Positions 11,113 to 21,312 of a stretch of DNA of 64,000 nt are shown here, piece by piece; the first letter of the stretch is position 1; each line of letters opens with the position of its first letter. Source of the stretch: Archilochus colubris (lineage: Eukaryota; Chordata; Aves; Apodiformes; Trochilidae); contig CM041085.1 in the NCBI GenBank assembly GCA_023079485.1, forward strand, positions 33,403,121 to 33,467,120, given 5' to 3'. A model generated the notes under the pieces. That model did no database searches. It saw only the letters and a program-made list of their open reading frames with translations, and had not been told where the DNA came from. Made by a program: the position numbers and the translations under genes.

Positions 11113-14100
11113 ATCAGGACAGGGACAGAGGGTGACCATCTGACTCTTGGGGGCAAGTATCATTCCCAGTTTCAGTTTGTATTTCACTTGGAGGCCAGTT
11201 GAAAATGTATCAGCAGAGAACCCTGGAGCAAGCAAACAAAGTCACCAGAGCCCCACAAGCTCCTACAGTTGTCTCCCCCTGGGGAAGGAGAGAAACCATC
11301 AGAAAGAGCCAGGGCTGGAACTCAAGAGAGACTGGAGGCAAAGAGAGCCTGAGGCTGGGTGAAGGGTGAGCTGAGGACTCTCCTCAGCAGAGCTACAAAG
11401 TCTGTGCTCACATGGACACTGACCTGAGTCTCTTGGAGGACAACTGTGAGGGGAAATTGACTGCTCTTGCTTTTTTCAAAGCTTTGTCCCAGACTGGTCC
11501 CACATGAGTCTCCACCTGTGGAATTACCTGTGGTCGTATCTGCCACTGGGGATGCTTCTGAGGGATGTGCCTGGCCTGTGTAAAACAGTGTTCCCAGAGG
11601 CACCTGCCTTTAACATTGGGAAGCTTTTGCCAATAGAGGTGTCCTTTTCCATGTGTTCTTTCTTCATTCAGGCTTCCTTCTTTGTGTCACAGGTGAAAAG
11701 TTATTTGTGACAGGAGGATGAAGCACATAGGTAATGAAAAAGTCCTAGATTGCCCCTAGATGGGCAATCAAGGCCAAAAGATAAATATTGCTTGCTACCA
11801 TCTTCTGTCAACTTCATGCTGTTCATCACACTGTGCTGAGGTTCCTGGCACTCAGAAGAGCTCAAAGAGCAATTAATGCAGAAGCAAAACACATATTACA
11901 CAAATATCTCAATGCAGTGTGCTGTGCAAGGGAGCTCCTTCACTCCCTGGGTCCTGATTTTGCTCTGGCCCTGCAGTGTCCAGTCTCTCATGGGACAGGA
12001 TTGCATTGAAGATGATGACACCTATCTAGAAAAATGCCAGTAAGAACAAAAAGCCTCTGAATGGTTTATAAGTGGTGGAAAAAATGGAGAAAAATCCATT
12101 CACAGCAGCCATTGAAGATGATGTTTCCTATCTCAAATAAACAGCAATAAGCAGAAAAGGGCTCTGAGTGTTTCTCAAGTGGTGGTATTGCATCTGACAA
12201 CAGTGTTATGTTGGACCTCTGGGACACAAAGCCTGGATCTTGCTTGGAAAATTACTTTTCCTTAGACCTGCTGGCATTTCTGTCATCCTGGGGGTTAGCT
12301 GTGTTGTGGACTGTGGCTTGATGTAATGATTCATATGGCTACAGCACCTGAGCTAGTCCCATCTGATGTGTCAGTTGTGCCTCCTCTTCTTGTGGTCTTT
12401 TTACTCCACAGGCTTTTTTATTCCACAGACCTCCCTAATCTTCCTTTAGCACTGATCATGAGGTAGCTGGAAACAAGAGGAAAAATAAAGTAACCCAGCC
12501 AAAACTATTAAATTAGATGGTGCCACTTCCACAGTTGTGCCATATACACTGTAGAAAAAGGCTGGAAAAGAACGAGCAAGGGTGAAGTGGCATAGAGATG
12601 GAGCTGGAGGGAGAATAAAAGGGCTATGGAAATCCTCATACACCTGTCTTTTGTGTCCAGAATTGAAACAGAGGGAAAGAAAGGCTGAATTTCCCAAGGT
12701 GTCTAAAGGATTTCCAGACCCAGCTTTTACTTGTGTTAATTGTAAGCTGGCACCCAGCTCCTTTATGCAGCTTTGAAATGCTTCTGTGTAGATCAATGTC
12801 TCAAGAGTCTCTACATGAGCCAATGGCTGCGTGGGGATAGAGCTCAGGGCCCAGCTGTGATGCACCAAGTTCAACCTCAACACCATGTCTGCTGCCAGAC
12901 TTCCCCATACGATTGCCAGGTCCACAGGCCAGTATGGAAAAACAAAAAATGTAGGGGAAACTTTCTTCTGTGTTTTTTAAAGTGAGCAACTATATTACCA
13001 AAGGGCAAACAGCAGGATGGAAAGGAAGACATGTAGCATAGCCATCTCTCAAAAAAGGGAAATAAAGTTCAGAGGAAAATGAACTGCTAGGGAATTACAA
13101 CCCAAAAGGAACTTCCACCCTGCAGTTGTGCCAAGGCTAGTAAAGAAACTGGACCAAATGACTGGAGTAATGAGCAGCAAAAGCAGCAAAAGCAGAGATA
13201 AACCAAAGATTCTTGCAACTGAAAAATGGAGCTTGAGATGGGTAATGAATTTTTAGGAAACTCAAAAGTTAATAGCACAAGTACTGGACCATCTTCTCAA
13301 GGAAAATATTGTTAATTCAGGACTTAGTGCTGATTCATAAGTGTTGAGGATGGAAGGACTTAAAGGCTTCAGTTTCTAAATTAGCATTGCACAGATGCAG
13401 ATGAAAATCCTGGCACAGTTAATAATGTTGCTAGGTATTCCAGGCATTACTTTTAAGCAGAAAAATAAACACAAACACAAGCCATCACCACCACCCCCAA
13501 ATTGCCAAGGTACCTGCCAAATTAAAATACAGTTGGATTGTTTTGTTTAAATGTTCAAGCAAGATTTATATAATCCATCTCAGGAAAACACATCAGTTAA
13601 TGACTCCTTCCCCAAACAAAAGAACAACTATTTGTCAGTGCATTTTTAATTCTAAAAGGCAGATTAAAAAACTGTACTCTAAGTTTCTATAAACATTGCT
13701 CAGATTCATCTTCCACAAGAGCCATCACTCCAGTGATGGTATTTAAACACTGACAATTTTTCAGTCTCTCTGTCTTACTGTTAACTAACAAGAGCAGCTA
13801 AAGAATACAGGGCCAGCTCTTCAGATCTGTCCAAATGCACATCACAGGAGCTGACAGAACTTGGTCAGAAGAGAGGCTCTAGCTGAAGTCTTTAAGGATA
13901 CACTGCTGGCTCTGCAGCACAGTTCTGCCTGCCTTTCTCATAAGAGAGTTAAAATAAAAAAGTTGTTCTCTCTTGTTCTTCGCTTTCCCTGTGTCATTAT
14001 TAGAAGGTTAGAGTTAGCCCTCTGTGCTGCCCCCCAGCACCAGCATCTCAGGGAGCAGAAAGCATGATGCTTCCAGCATGTGCATGGGGTCTGTAGACAC

Positions 14101-17100
14101 CCCACAGATCACTGGCTGCACCTGCTGCTGGGCACTCAGAAAAGCAATGGTCATCATCACTTGGATTTGGGCAGCAGGACTGACAGGTCTGCTTAGCTGT
14201 AGTGGGAAGGACTGCTGTCACCACAGCATTCAGGCAGTCTGCTGGAGAGGAGCTCTTTTTAAAATACTGTCTTCTTTCCAGTCCCTCCACAAAAACTAAA
14301 TCCCACATCTCTAGCTGATGCCTGCAAGGAAAATATGGTCTCAGCACTCTGCAAAGACACCTTGTGTAAGGAAAATGGATTCTGAGGGAGCCAACCAAAG
14401 ACCCATTTACCCTGAGCTGCCCCCAGGCATACCACCTTTCCATGTAGGAGCTCTTGCAGATCCCTGTTCCTGACACAGACTCAGAGTGGTGTAGCGAGGT
14501 AGGTGTCCCATACACCATACCGTGGCGTGGGTGGGGGATGGATCTTCTGCCACCTACATGTTGTATGGTGTGCAATAAATAAGTGGGTGGATTGAATGTC
14601 ATAGATACATATACCACTCCTAAACTCTTATCTGTCTCCACCAGTATCTGTGCCAGCTGCTTCTCCACCTACCCATGAGGCCTTTTGGTTGTGGAAACCC
14701 ACAACTCACAATGATATTTTACTTATGTAGAGATATACAGCTTACGCCTACCTTTGAAACTGAGTAAATAACAGATGCTCTTTCTTGGTATCAAACCAAC
14801 CTACCTGCTCTATCAGGTAGGGAGTAGTCTTCATTTGTGTGATTTACTAAGCACTGGCCGCTGAATTAGCAAAAGCAAAGAATACCTTGCTTTTTTTTCA
14901 GTTGTATGGGATTTACCTGTGGTCACTCCTGCTGTCATTTACCATCTCTGTTTGGAAGCTGGCAAAGCTCACCAAGATGGAGACCCAGGTACAGATATGG
15001 GGTCTGTGGCAGTACTGTAATAACTACTGCAATAAGTACTATAATAATTATAATTTAATCTGACTTGCTGCATGGCATCTATTATCACTCTTTTTCCTGT
15101 TATCCTTGTTGTAAATCTTGTGCTGATAAAAACAGGGCTTGATTCACTACAGAATCTATTTCTCCTTCCTAGTGATTAGCAAACAGGTATTTGCCAAGTG
15201 TCTAGTGACTCATTTATTTGGGAAAGAAATCCACCACAACAATATAATCTGCAAAACCACACTTTTCCCACTCACATGTAAAAACCATTTACAACAGACG
15301 CTCAGACCTTGAGTAGAGCTATTAGCAACCTGCTCCTCTGTTCTTCCCTGGAGGGTGACAAATACAACTCCAAGGGCCAAATTTCCATTGCCTTTTGCTT
15401 CTGTTGGCCACTTACTTCATGCAAAGTGGATGTGACACAGTAGTCTGGGTCCAGACACTCAGCTTGCTGAGTAGAACTAGGATGGTGGGGATGCCAACAA
15501 TCTGTCCTTGGTAGAAAGCTGCAGACAAAGCCCAAGCAAGCTAAGCTGCTTTGCTGCACTGTGGTCCTGGACCAGTCATACATTTGCTTGATGTAAAGCT
15601 ATTTTAGATGGGCATTTTTGTCAGTTTGTGAATATTATGATAATTTAATCTGACCCCCTGCATAGCAGAAGCCTAACAATTCTACCCCGTGAATTCTTCA
15701 CTGGTCTGAAGCCTTAAAGAAAATTTGCTTAAATCTCCCAGCCATCTGCTGCAGTACTCAATTATCTTGACAATTCTGATTTGCTTACTTCTAATTTAAA
15801 GCTTTCATTCTTGTGTCTACTAAGCCTTGGATTTTCTGACACCTTTTCTTAGATTAACAGAAATGCTGGTGAAAGCACGTAACTCTGTTCCCTTTCCACC
15901 TGTCATGTTATCTGTCCTTGAAATGGGCTAAAACAACTCTAAAAAGACTCTGCAGTACCAGAGCAGTCTTTTCATTTGCCAGAATAAAGCACATTAAGAA
16001 CTCCTCTGGAAACCTAGAGACTAATAAAGCAGCTTTGACAGGATGGAGCATCTGGCCTTCTACACATTTTCCTTTAGTGCTCCCACCAACTGTTGTTTGC
16101 TCATATCTGCTGGAGTCTGTTTATATAGATTTTGCCCAATCTGCTCTTTCTGGTACTGTTCATATTGTTGTATGTTTATGTGGAGAAATTTAAAAAAGAA
16201 AAAGAATATGAACTGAAATATTTATGTGGTCTAGAATGACTTAAACTGAAACGATCCTTATCTATAATGGAAGCTCAAAGCACAGCAATACAAAACCTGA
16301 AACTGCATCAAAAATAAAATAAGACTTGCTGGGCTTGTTATGCTAGTCAGACTGTTTGGAAAGTCATGCATAAAACAATTAGTACTAACCTCCTATGTGA
16401 ATATGGAAATTTGAAAATTAATTCATTTGCACGGCATATGTGTAACTGCTTAGAGATGAGATAACAATTGCTATTTCTTAGATGATTCTCAAATGTTACC
16501 GTCATACTTATTCCCATCTTTCTTGTACAATTTATCCCCAAATGCCACGTGACTGCTGAGACGTGTAGCAGTGTCAGGATCAGATGCTGTGAGCTGGGTC
16601 CCACAAAAAGGAACTGATTGCAGTGGTTGCAAGAATGGTGTTGCACTGGGTGCTCTGAAGGGGAGTAACCATTGTGTTGCCCTGAGGATGTTTTTGTAAT
16701 TGAGTCTGCCATTTGATCAGCAGAACATTTATTAAGACATAGATTGACTGGACTTTGATTTAAAAAGAAAAAGGAAAAAAGAAAAAAGTCTCTACAAACA
16801 AGACCAAACTTTTGGCACTTACCACTGAGTACAATGCTGTACTTGGTACTCCAGCACTGCAGGAGCTGAAGGTAGACTGACTCCTCAGACGTCAACTCTT
16901 GCAAGGCCAGATCCAAACCAAGGGGCCACTAGAAACAAGCCTGTTTGCAAGCGTAAAGAGAAAAAGAGCTACATTTTCTGTGCTTAGTGACACTTGGGTC
17001 TGAAAATCTCAACGGTGCTCCAGAAAAACCCTTTATGCTCCCACCTTCCTGAGCCCGTTGCTGACACATAGAGCAGTTCAGCAGTCCCCAGAAAGCCACA

Positions 17101-17509
17101 GTGAGTGTGAACGGCAGAGGAGGAGGAAGTACTGGAAGGAGAAGCAAACATCTCACAGGGTCAAACACATGGAAACCTCCCAGTGAAGGGCTGGTGTTTC
17201 CCCATGTCCTTGGGAAACCAAATTCCCTCTAATTTACCATTCAGTTCTCTTCTACATGGCAGCCCAAATGCATACCTGTGGTATTCCTGTTTTTTCGTTG
17301 GGAAGTAAAAAAGCTGGGGTTTGTTTCCTAAACAAAAATCCTCCAACTCTCCATCATCTCACCATCTCATGCCACAGTGTAAGCAATACTTCAATTTGAG
17401 CACCATCTCTTCCACACAACACTGAATAGGACTGGAACAATTAACTACTAGGCACACTTATATTCTACCTAGGAAGAAAAAATTAAGAATCTTATCATTC
17501 TATTTTTAA
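11113..17509. other. Intergenic DNA, no supported gene
   Basis: Contains the 12.0-12.2 kb duplication and some longer open frames on the minus strand (12446-12925, 14048-14668, 16347-16916). All three begin at GTG or TTG rather than ATG and show no domain I can recognise, so I do not call them genes. The rest is AT-rich single-copy-looking DNA. Confidence 0.65.
12005..12185. repeat. Imperfect direct duplication, two units of about 75 bases, 106-base period
   Basis: Unit 1 (12005-12078) and unit 2 (12111-12185) both begin ATTGAAGATGATG, continue with CCTATCT, then CAGTAAGAACA versus CAATAAGCAGA, then CTCTGA, and end AAGTGGTGG. About 32 unrelated bases separate them. No gene covers it. Origin unknown: an old local duplication or part of an unrecognised repeat. 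Confidence 0.75.
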
Positions 17510-17526
17510 ATAATAAATAGAAAATA

Positions 17527-17532
17527 TTTATT
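17527..17532 (-). terminator. Candidate distal polyadenylation signal AATAAA for GRM1
   Basis: Reads TTTATT on the plus strand, so AATAAA in the GRM1 direction, about 2.95 kb after the stop codon. A mildly GT-rich stretch lies about 100 bases further downstream (near 17400-17430). Four nearer hexamers compete with it. Chance occurrence in AT-rich DNA is quite possible. Confidence 0.3.
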
Positions 17533-19036
17533 TTACAGCATTTTCAAGATCATTTTGACAAAAAGGCAGTTTTCATCAAGCATTTGACAGACCAAAAGAA
17601 AGAACTTTCACAAGAAGCTCCATAGCTCATACAACTACATACACAAGGTGAGTTATTGTTCTTTTGATATATTTAAGTATGTGTATGTTTCCACTTTTAA
17701 CAATTAGAAACTAAAAGCTAGTATACTGAATTTCAAGAAAGCTCCTACTCATGATATAATTACATTGCAGTAATAAAACCAGTGCTTAATATGTTCAAAA
17801 CAGACAGATATGAAAGTAATAGTACCTTGCCACATTGTTGTCTCCCATTTTTCTTATCTCTCTGATTTCTTCAACCACCAGATTCCTAGTAATAGCTCTG
17901 TACTTTTGACAACATATGTTTTGGGAAACAGCTCTATGAACAATTCCTTTACTTAGACTATAAGTAGGTAGAATTCATTGCCAATTTGGTGATCAGCAAA
18001 GAAAAGATGGCATTCTTCTCAGTGCTTTAATGAGTAGTCAGCATTAAAGAAACAAAAACCAAACCAAACCAAAAAATCCAAAAAAACCCCCTGAAGCTGA
18101 CAAAAATCAATCAGCTGACCCTCAGGTGTCTTTATTTCCTTACAGAGACATCCATCAACTGGCAAAGACATAACTGTGTCTTTGGGCAAAGTTATTTCAT
18201 GCTTTCCACATCGGGACAATGATAGCAATTGGCCACTAGTCATATTGAAACATCATGAAAAAAGGATGAGGAAAAAAGCCTCCCTCTGGTTCTGGGGACC
18301 ACCCAAACCTTCCAAGACCACTACTGTATTATTAGATTAAAACAACTAGATTTGGATCTTCAGAGAAGAATTGGTGACTGCTACCAGGACTTCTTAAAAT
18401 TCAAGTGAAAAGAAACCAAAGGAGTAGAAATGTGCTGAATTCAGAAAAACCCTAATAGAATATTCACAAGAAGCATAGTTAAAATCAGGTTTTGCAACTA
18501 TATTAATGTGAAGAGCTTCCTTAAAAATGTCTTTGGAAATTATGTGTGGAACTGTGGGACAGCTAAATTCAACATCACAATAAAAGTTCATAGCAGCTAA
18601 AATCTTGTCCTGTATAATATGCACATTCATAAATAGGGTAATAAAATATAATTGTGTTCAAGCCACAGCAATGAGACCTGGATTTTGAACATGCCAGCCA
18701 TTAGGGAGCTTTTGGATAGGCCCATATCTAGCAAATATATGAAGAGAAAGAGGACTGAATGACAGAACTACAGCTGCCTAGGAGTGATTTTTAATATACA
18801 GTATTGTATTTTGAATAGAAGCAAAGGCATGTGGAAAGAACACACAACTAAACATCACAAAGAGATTAAAAGAACTGTTTATAACCAACCCTGGGAATTT
18901 ATGCACACATTAAGCACTGATGAAATTTCCTGTCTCGACATGATTTTATTTTAAATTAGCTAAAGCAACAAAACAGTTTAATTACTTTTCCTGTCTTGCC
19001 TTTATACTGGCTTGTGCAAAATTTCTAAACCAGACT

Positions 19037-19106
19037 CTTTTTTCTTTTTCTTTTCTTTTATTTTTCTTTTTTTGTTTTTTTTGTTGGTTTTTTTTTTTTT
19101 TTTTTT
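19037..19106. repeat. T-rich tract in the presumed GRM1 3' UTR
   Basis: About 70 bases that are almost all T on the plus strand with scattered C, A and a TTGTTGG interruption, ending in a long unbroken T run. On the mRNA strand it is A-rich, which could give internal oligo-dT priming in cDNA data and mimic a polyadenylation site. Confidence 0.85.
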
Positions 19107-20116
19107 GCTAACCACACTTGCTGCAAACATGTAAAATAAGTTTTCAATGCACAGGTTGTTAATACCATATGTCTACATCATAAAATATCTGCAAAATAAA
19201 GCACCCTATTATAAGGGTAACAACTGTCTCAGCTTGTATATGAAAAGGAATGTGTTAGCACAGCATACAAATCTCCAAAGATCTATTGAATATTTGTAAC
19301 AATGTGATATAAAACATGATTTAAACATAAAAATATTCATAGTATATACTACAATCTTTCAGTGGTAATTCTTGGACATTACTCTTCACACATACCATAC
19401 ACACGCACACAGAAACACAAACGTACGCTCTCTTTTGCTTCAAGACTGATTCTATAGCCCCCAGTATGGAATTGCCTTTCTTTCAGACTAATAGTTGTTG
19501 CTCTAAGTATACAGCTATTTTCCAGTGTATTGATTCCAAAGTAACACAAAGGAATGATGTAATCACATGGCAAATATGTCATATTATGAAAAGTTCATCA
19601 ATAAATATTGGTCTGCTACGGGAAATGTTGTGTAACAGTTTAGCCACATGGTTTGCAACCTTATACAAAAGGGCAGTTTTTTCTAAGTCCTTATCTTATT
19701 ACAAGTACTGCAGCAAGAGCTTTCTTCAGAAAGCTCAAGTCGTGATCGTGTTTCTCTCTCTGTTCACAATCAACGCTGAAATAAGATCCCCCCAAAAAGC
19801 AGCCCAGTAGGAAGAACAAATTGTTCAGACAATAGTCAGTAAGAGCCATGTGCTTCACATTGTCTCACCTCCTCTTCCTCAAGCACATTACACAGTTCTA
19901 CCATCTATAGGACCCCCCCAAAATAAATTATGCATATATGTCTCATATCCAAGTAGCTCCATTCCTCCTCACAACACTCTGCCTTTCCAGCTCCTGGGTG
20001 TGTTCTCCTTCCATAGCAGACACACAGCAGTCACGAGATGTGCTAATGACTTCTCAAGGTCACACTTCCCAGAGACTTTTTCAAGCATTGCCAAGAGAGG
20101 TTGTGACTAAGCGTAG

Positions 20117-20200
20117 TCTTTTTTTTTCCTGTGTGTTTGGCTTTTTGTTGGGTTTTTTTGTTTGGGTTTTTTTGGGTTTTTTGTTTTGTTTTGTTTTTTG
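20117..20200. repeat. T/G-rich low-complexity tract (A4-7/C3 in the mRNA) inside the GRM1 3' UTR
   Basis: On the plus strand it is runs of T4-T9 separated by G, GG or GGG. In the GRM1 transcript it therefore reads as runs of A separated by C, CC or CCC, about 280-360 bases after the stop. Similar A/C-rich tracts occur elsewhere in the window. It encodes nothing. Confidence 0.85.
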
Positions 20201-20477
20201 CTATAGAAGTTGTCTCTCGGGTTTGTGCTTCGTTATAGTTTTCTATTATTTTCTTAAAGTACAATATTTTTATTTTTAACAGCTAGAGAATTTTGAGCCC
20301 TCTGAATGGATTTTTTTTTTCTTTTTCTTTCCCTTTACTTATTGAAGTGCAGGATGAAGTTTTTTCCCTGTCATGTGCAACTTTGCTCTTTCTCCCCTCA
20401 GCCCTAGGAGACTTGTCTTCCCAGGACCTCACAGTGGGCAGCTGCCAAAGTCCTTCTTTTCTTGTCCCTTGCTGCGA

Positions 20478-21312
20478 CTACAGAGTTGACGAGCTTTGCT
20501 TATAATCTCTCAGGATGACAGAGGCATAGGTCACATCTGGGGGGGTGCAGAGCACAGACTCCGAGACAGGGGAACTGAGCACAGAGCTGCCCGAAGCCAC
20601 CGAATCCCGGAAAGGGGACGGGGGCGTCAGGGCCGGAGAATCTTCCAGAGTCAGTTTGCTGGTCGCTGGCTCCTCATCCGTCTCCTCCTCTGGGTTCTTC
20701 TCATAGACATATCCCTGGATGAGCTTCAACTTCTCGCTCTCCACTTCCTTGGCCAGGGCAGACAGGGGCTCCTCGCTGAAGGAGGAGACCTGGAGAGGCA
20801 GCAGGGGCTGCTGCTGCGGCAGGGGGGGCTGGCAGGGAGACTGCGTGCTGTTCCCCGGGCTGGGAGCAGGGAGGACGGCGTTGAAGTCGGGGATGCCGGT
20901 GGCAAACTTGTTGACCACTCCTTGCAGCTGGTCCATGAGAGACTGCGGCTGCAGGGGCAGGGTCTTGGGGGACTGCTCGGGCAAGAAGAGTTGGGTCTCC
21001 TCCGTCGTGGCCTGCAGCGGGGGAGTTGTCGCCACTCGCCTGTGCACCACCATGGAGGGGCTGCTGGGCTGGTTGAGGTGAGTGGGCTCTCTGCCTTCTT
21101 CCTCCTCCACATTGCATGGAGTCTTACTGCTGATGTCAGTAAAAGTCTGGTTCTTGCTTTGGCAGCTTTTAGTGAGGGGTTTGATCACCGCTGTCTGATT
21201 GCACCCTGTCTCCTGGTTCTTCACATGCACTGAGAGTCTGTGCCATGTGTGCTCCCCCTTGGGGTCTTGTCTTCCACCTGGTTCAGACCATGACACAGAC
21301 TTTCCGTTAGAA
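20478..21312 (-). CDS. GRM1: GRM1 last coding exon, long mGlu1a cytoplasmic tail with Homer and PDZ ligands
   Basis: The acceptor TTATTCATAG is followed by T, which completes Asn887 (AA|T), then TCT AAC GGA AAG (SNGKSVSW). The exon has 277 further residues and a TAG stop at 20478-20480. The tail holds conserved blocks: WHRLSVHVK, NVEEEE, SPSMVVHRRV, SLMDQLQGVV, then ALTPPSPFRDS near the end. PPSPF (20610-20624) is the Homer EVH1 ligand that ties the receptor to IP3 receptors and Shank. The terminal SSTL (20481-20492) is a class I PDZ ligand. The tail is 278 residues against 308 in human, shorter at the Gln/Pro-rich and acidic tracts. The exon is GC- and CpG-rich, so several other frames on both strands stay open across it; these are shadows. 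In 1b transcripts the exon is untranslated. Confidence 0.97.

Larger units (their letters stand above)
17510..20477 (-). other. GRM1: Probable GRM1 3' untranslated region (end not certain)
   Basis: The sequence after the GRM1 stop is AT-rich and has no recognisable gene on either strand. AATAAA hexamers on the minus strand lie at 20269-20274, 19057-19062, 18945-18950, 18131-18136 and 17527-17532. Mammalian GRM1 has, as I recall, a 3' UTR of a few kilobases, which would fit use of the most distal site near 17.53 kb, but the sequence alone does not decide which is used. It contains A-rich mRNA tracts at 20117-20200 and 19037-19106. The left boundary is inference. Confidence 0.4.

Noticed and set aside
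12446..12925. 159-codon minus-strand open frame
   Set aside because: It begins at GTG, shows no family signature, and the shape is compatible with chance.
16347..16916. 189-codon minus-strand open frame
   Set aside because: It begins at TTG; the first ATG comes about a third of the way in, composition is irregular and no domain is seen.
1..17509. Exons of RAB32, the next gene after GRM1 in mammals
   Set aside because: No GTPase motifs (GxxxxGKT/S, DxxGQE, NKxD) are readable on either strand here; the gene probably lies beyond the left edge.
20496..21233. 245-codon plus-strand open frame as a separate gene
   Set aside because: It lies wholly opposite the GRM1 last exon, has no recognisable domain and is explained by high GC.
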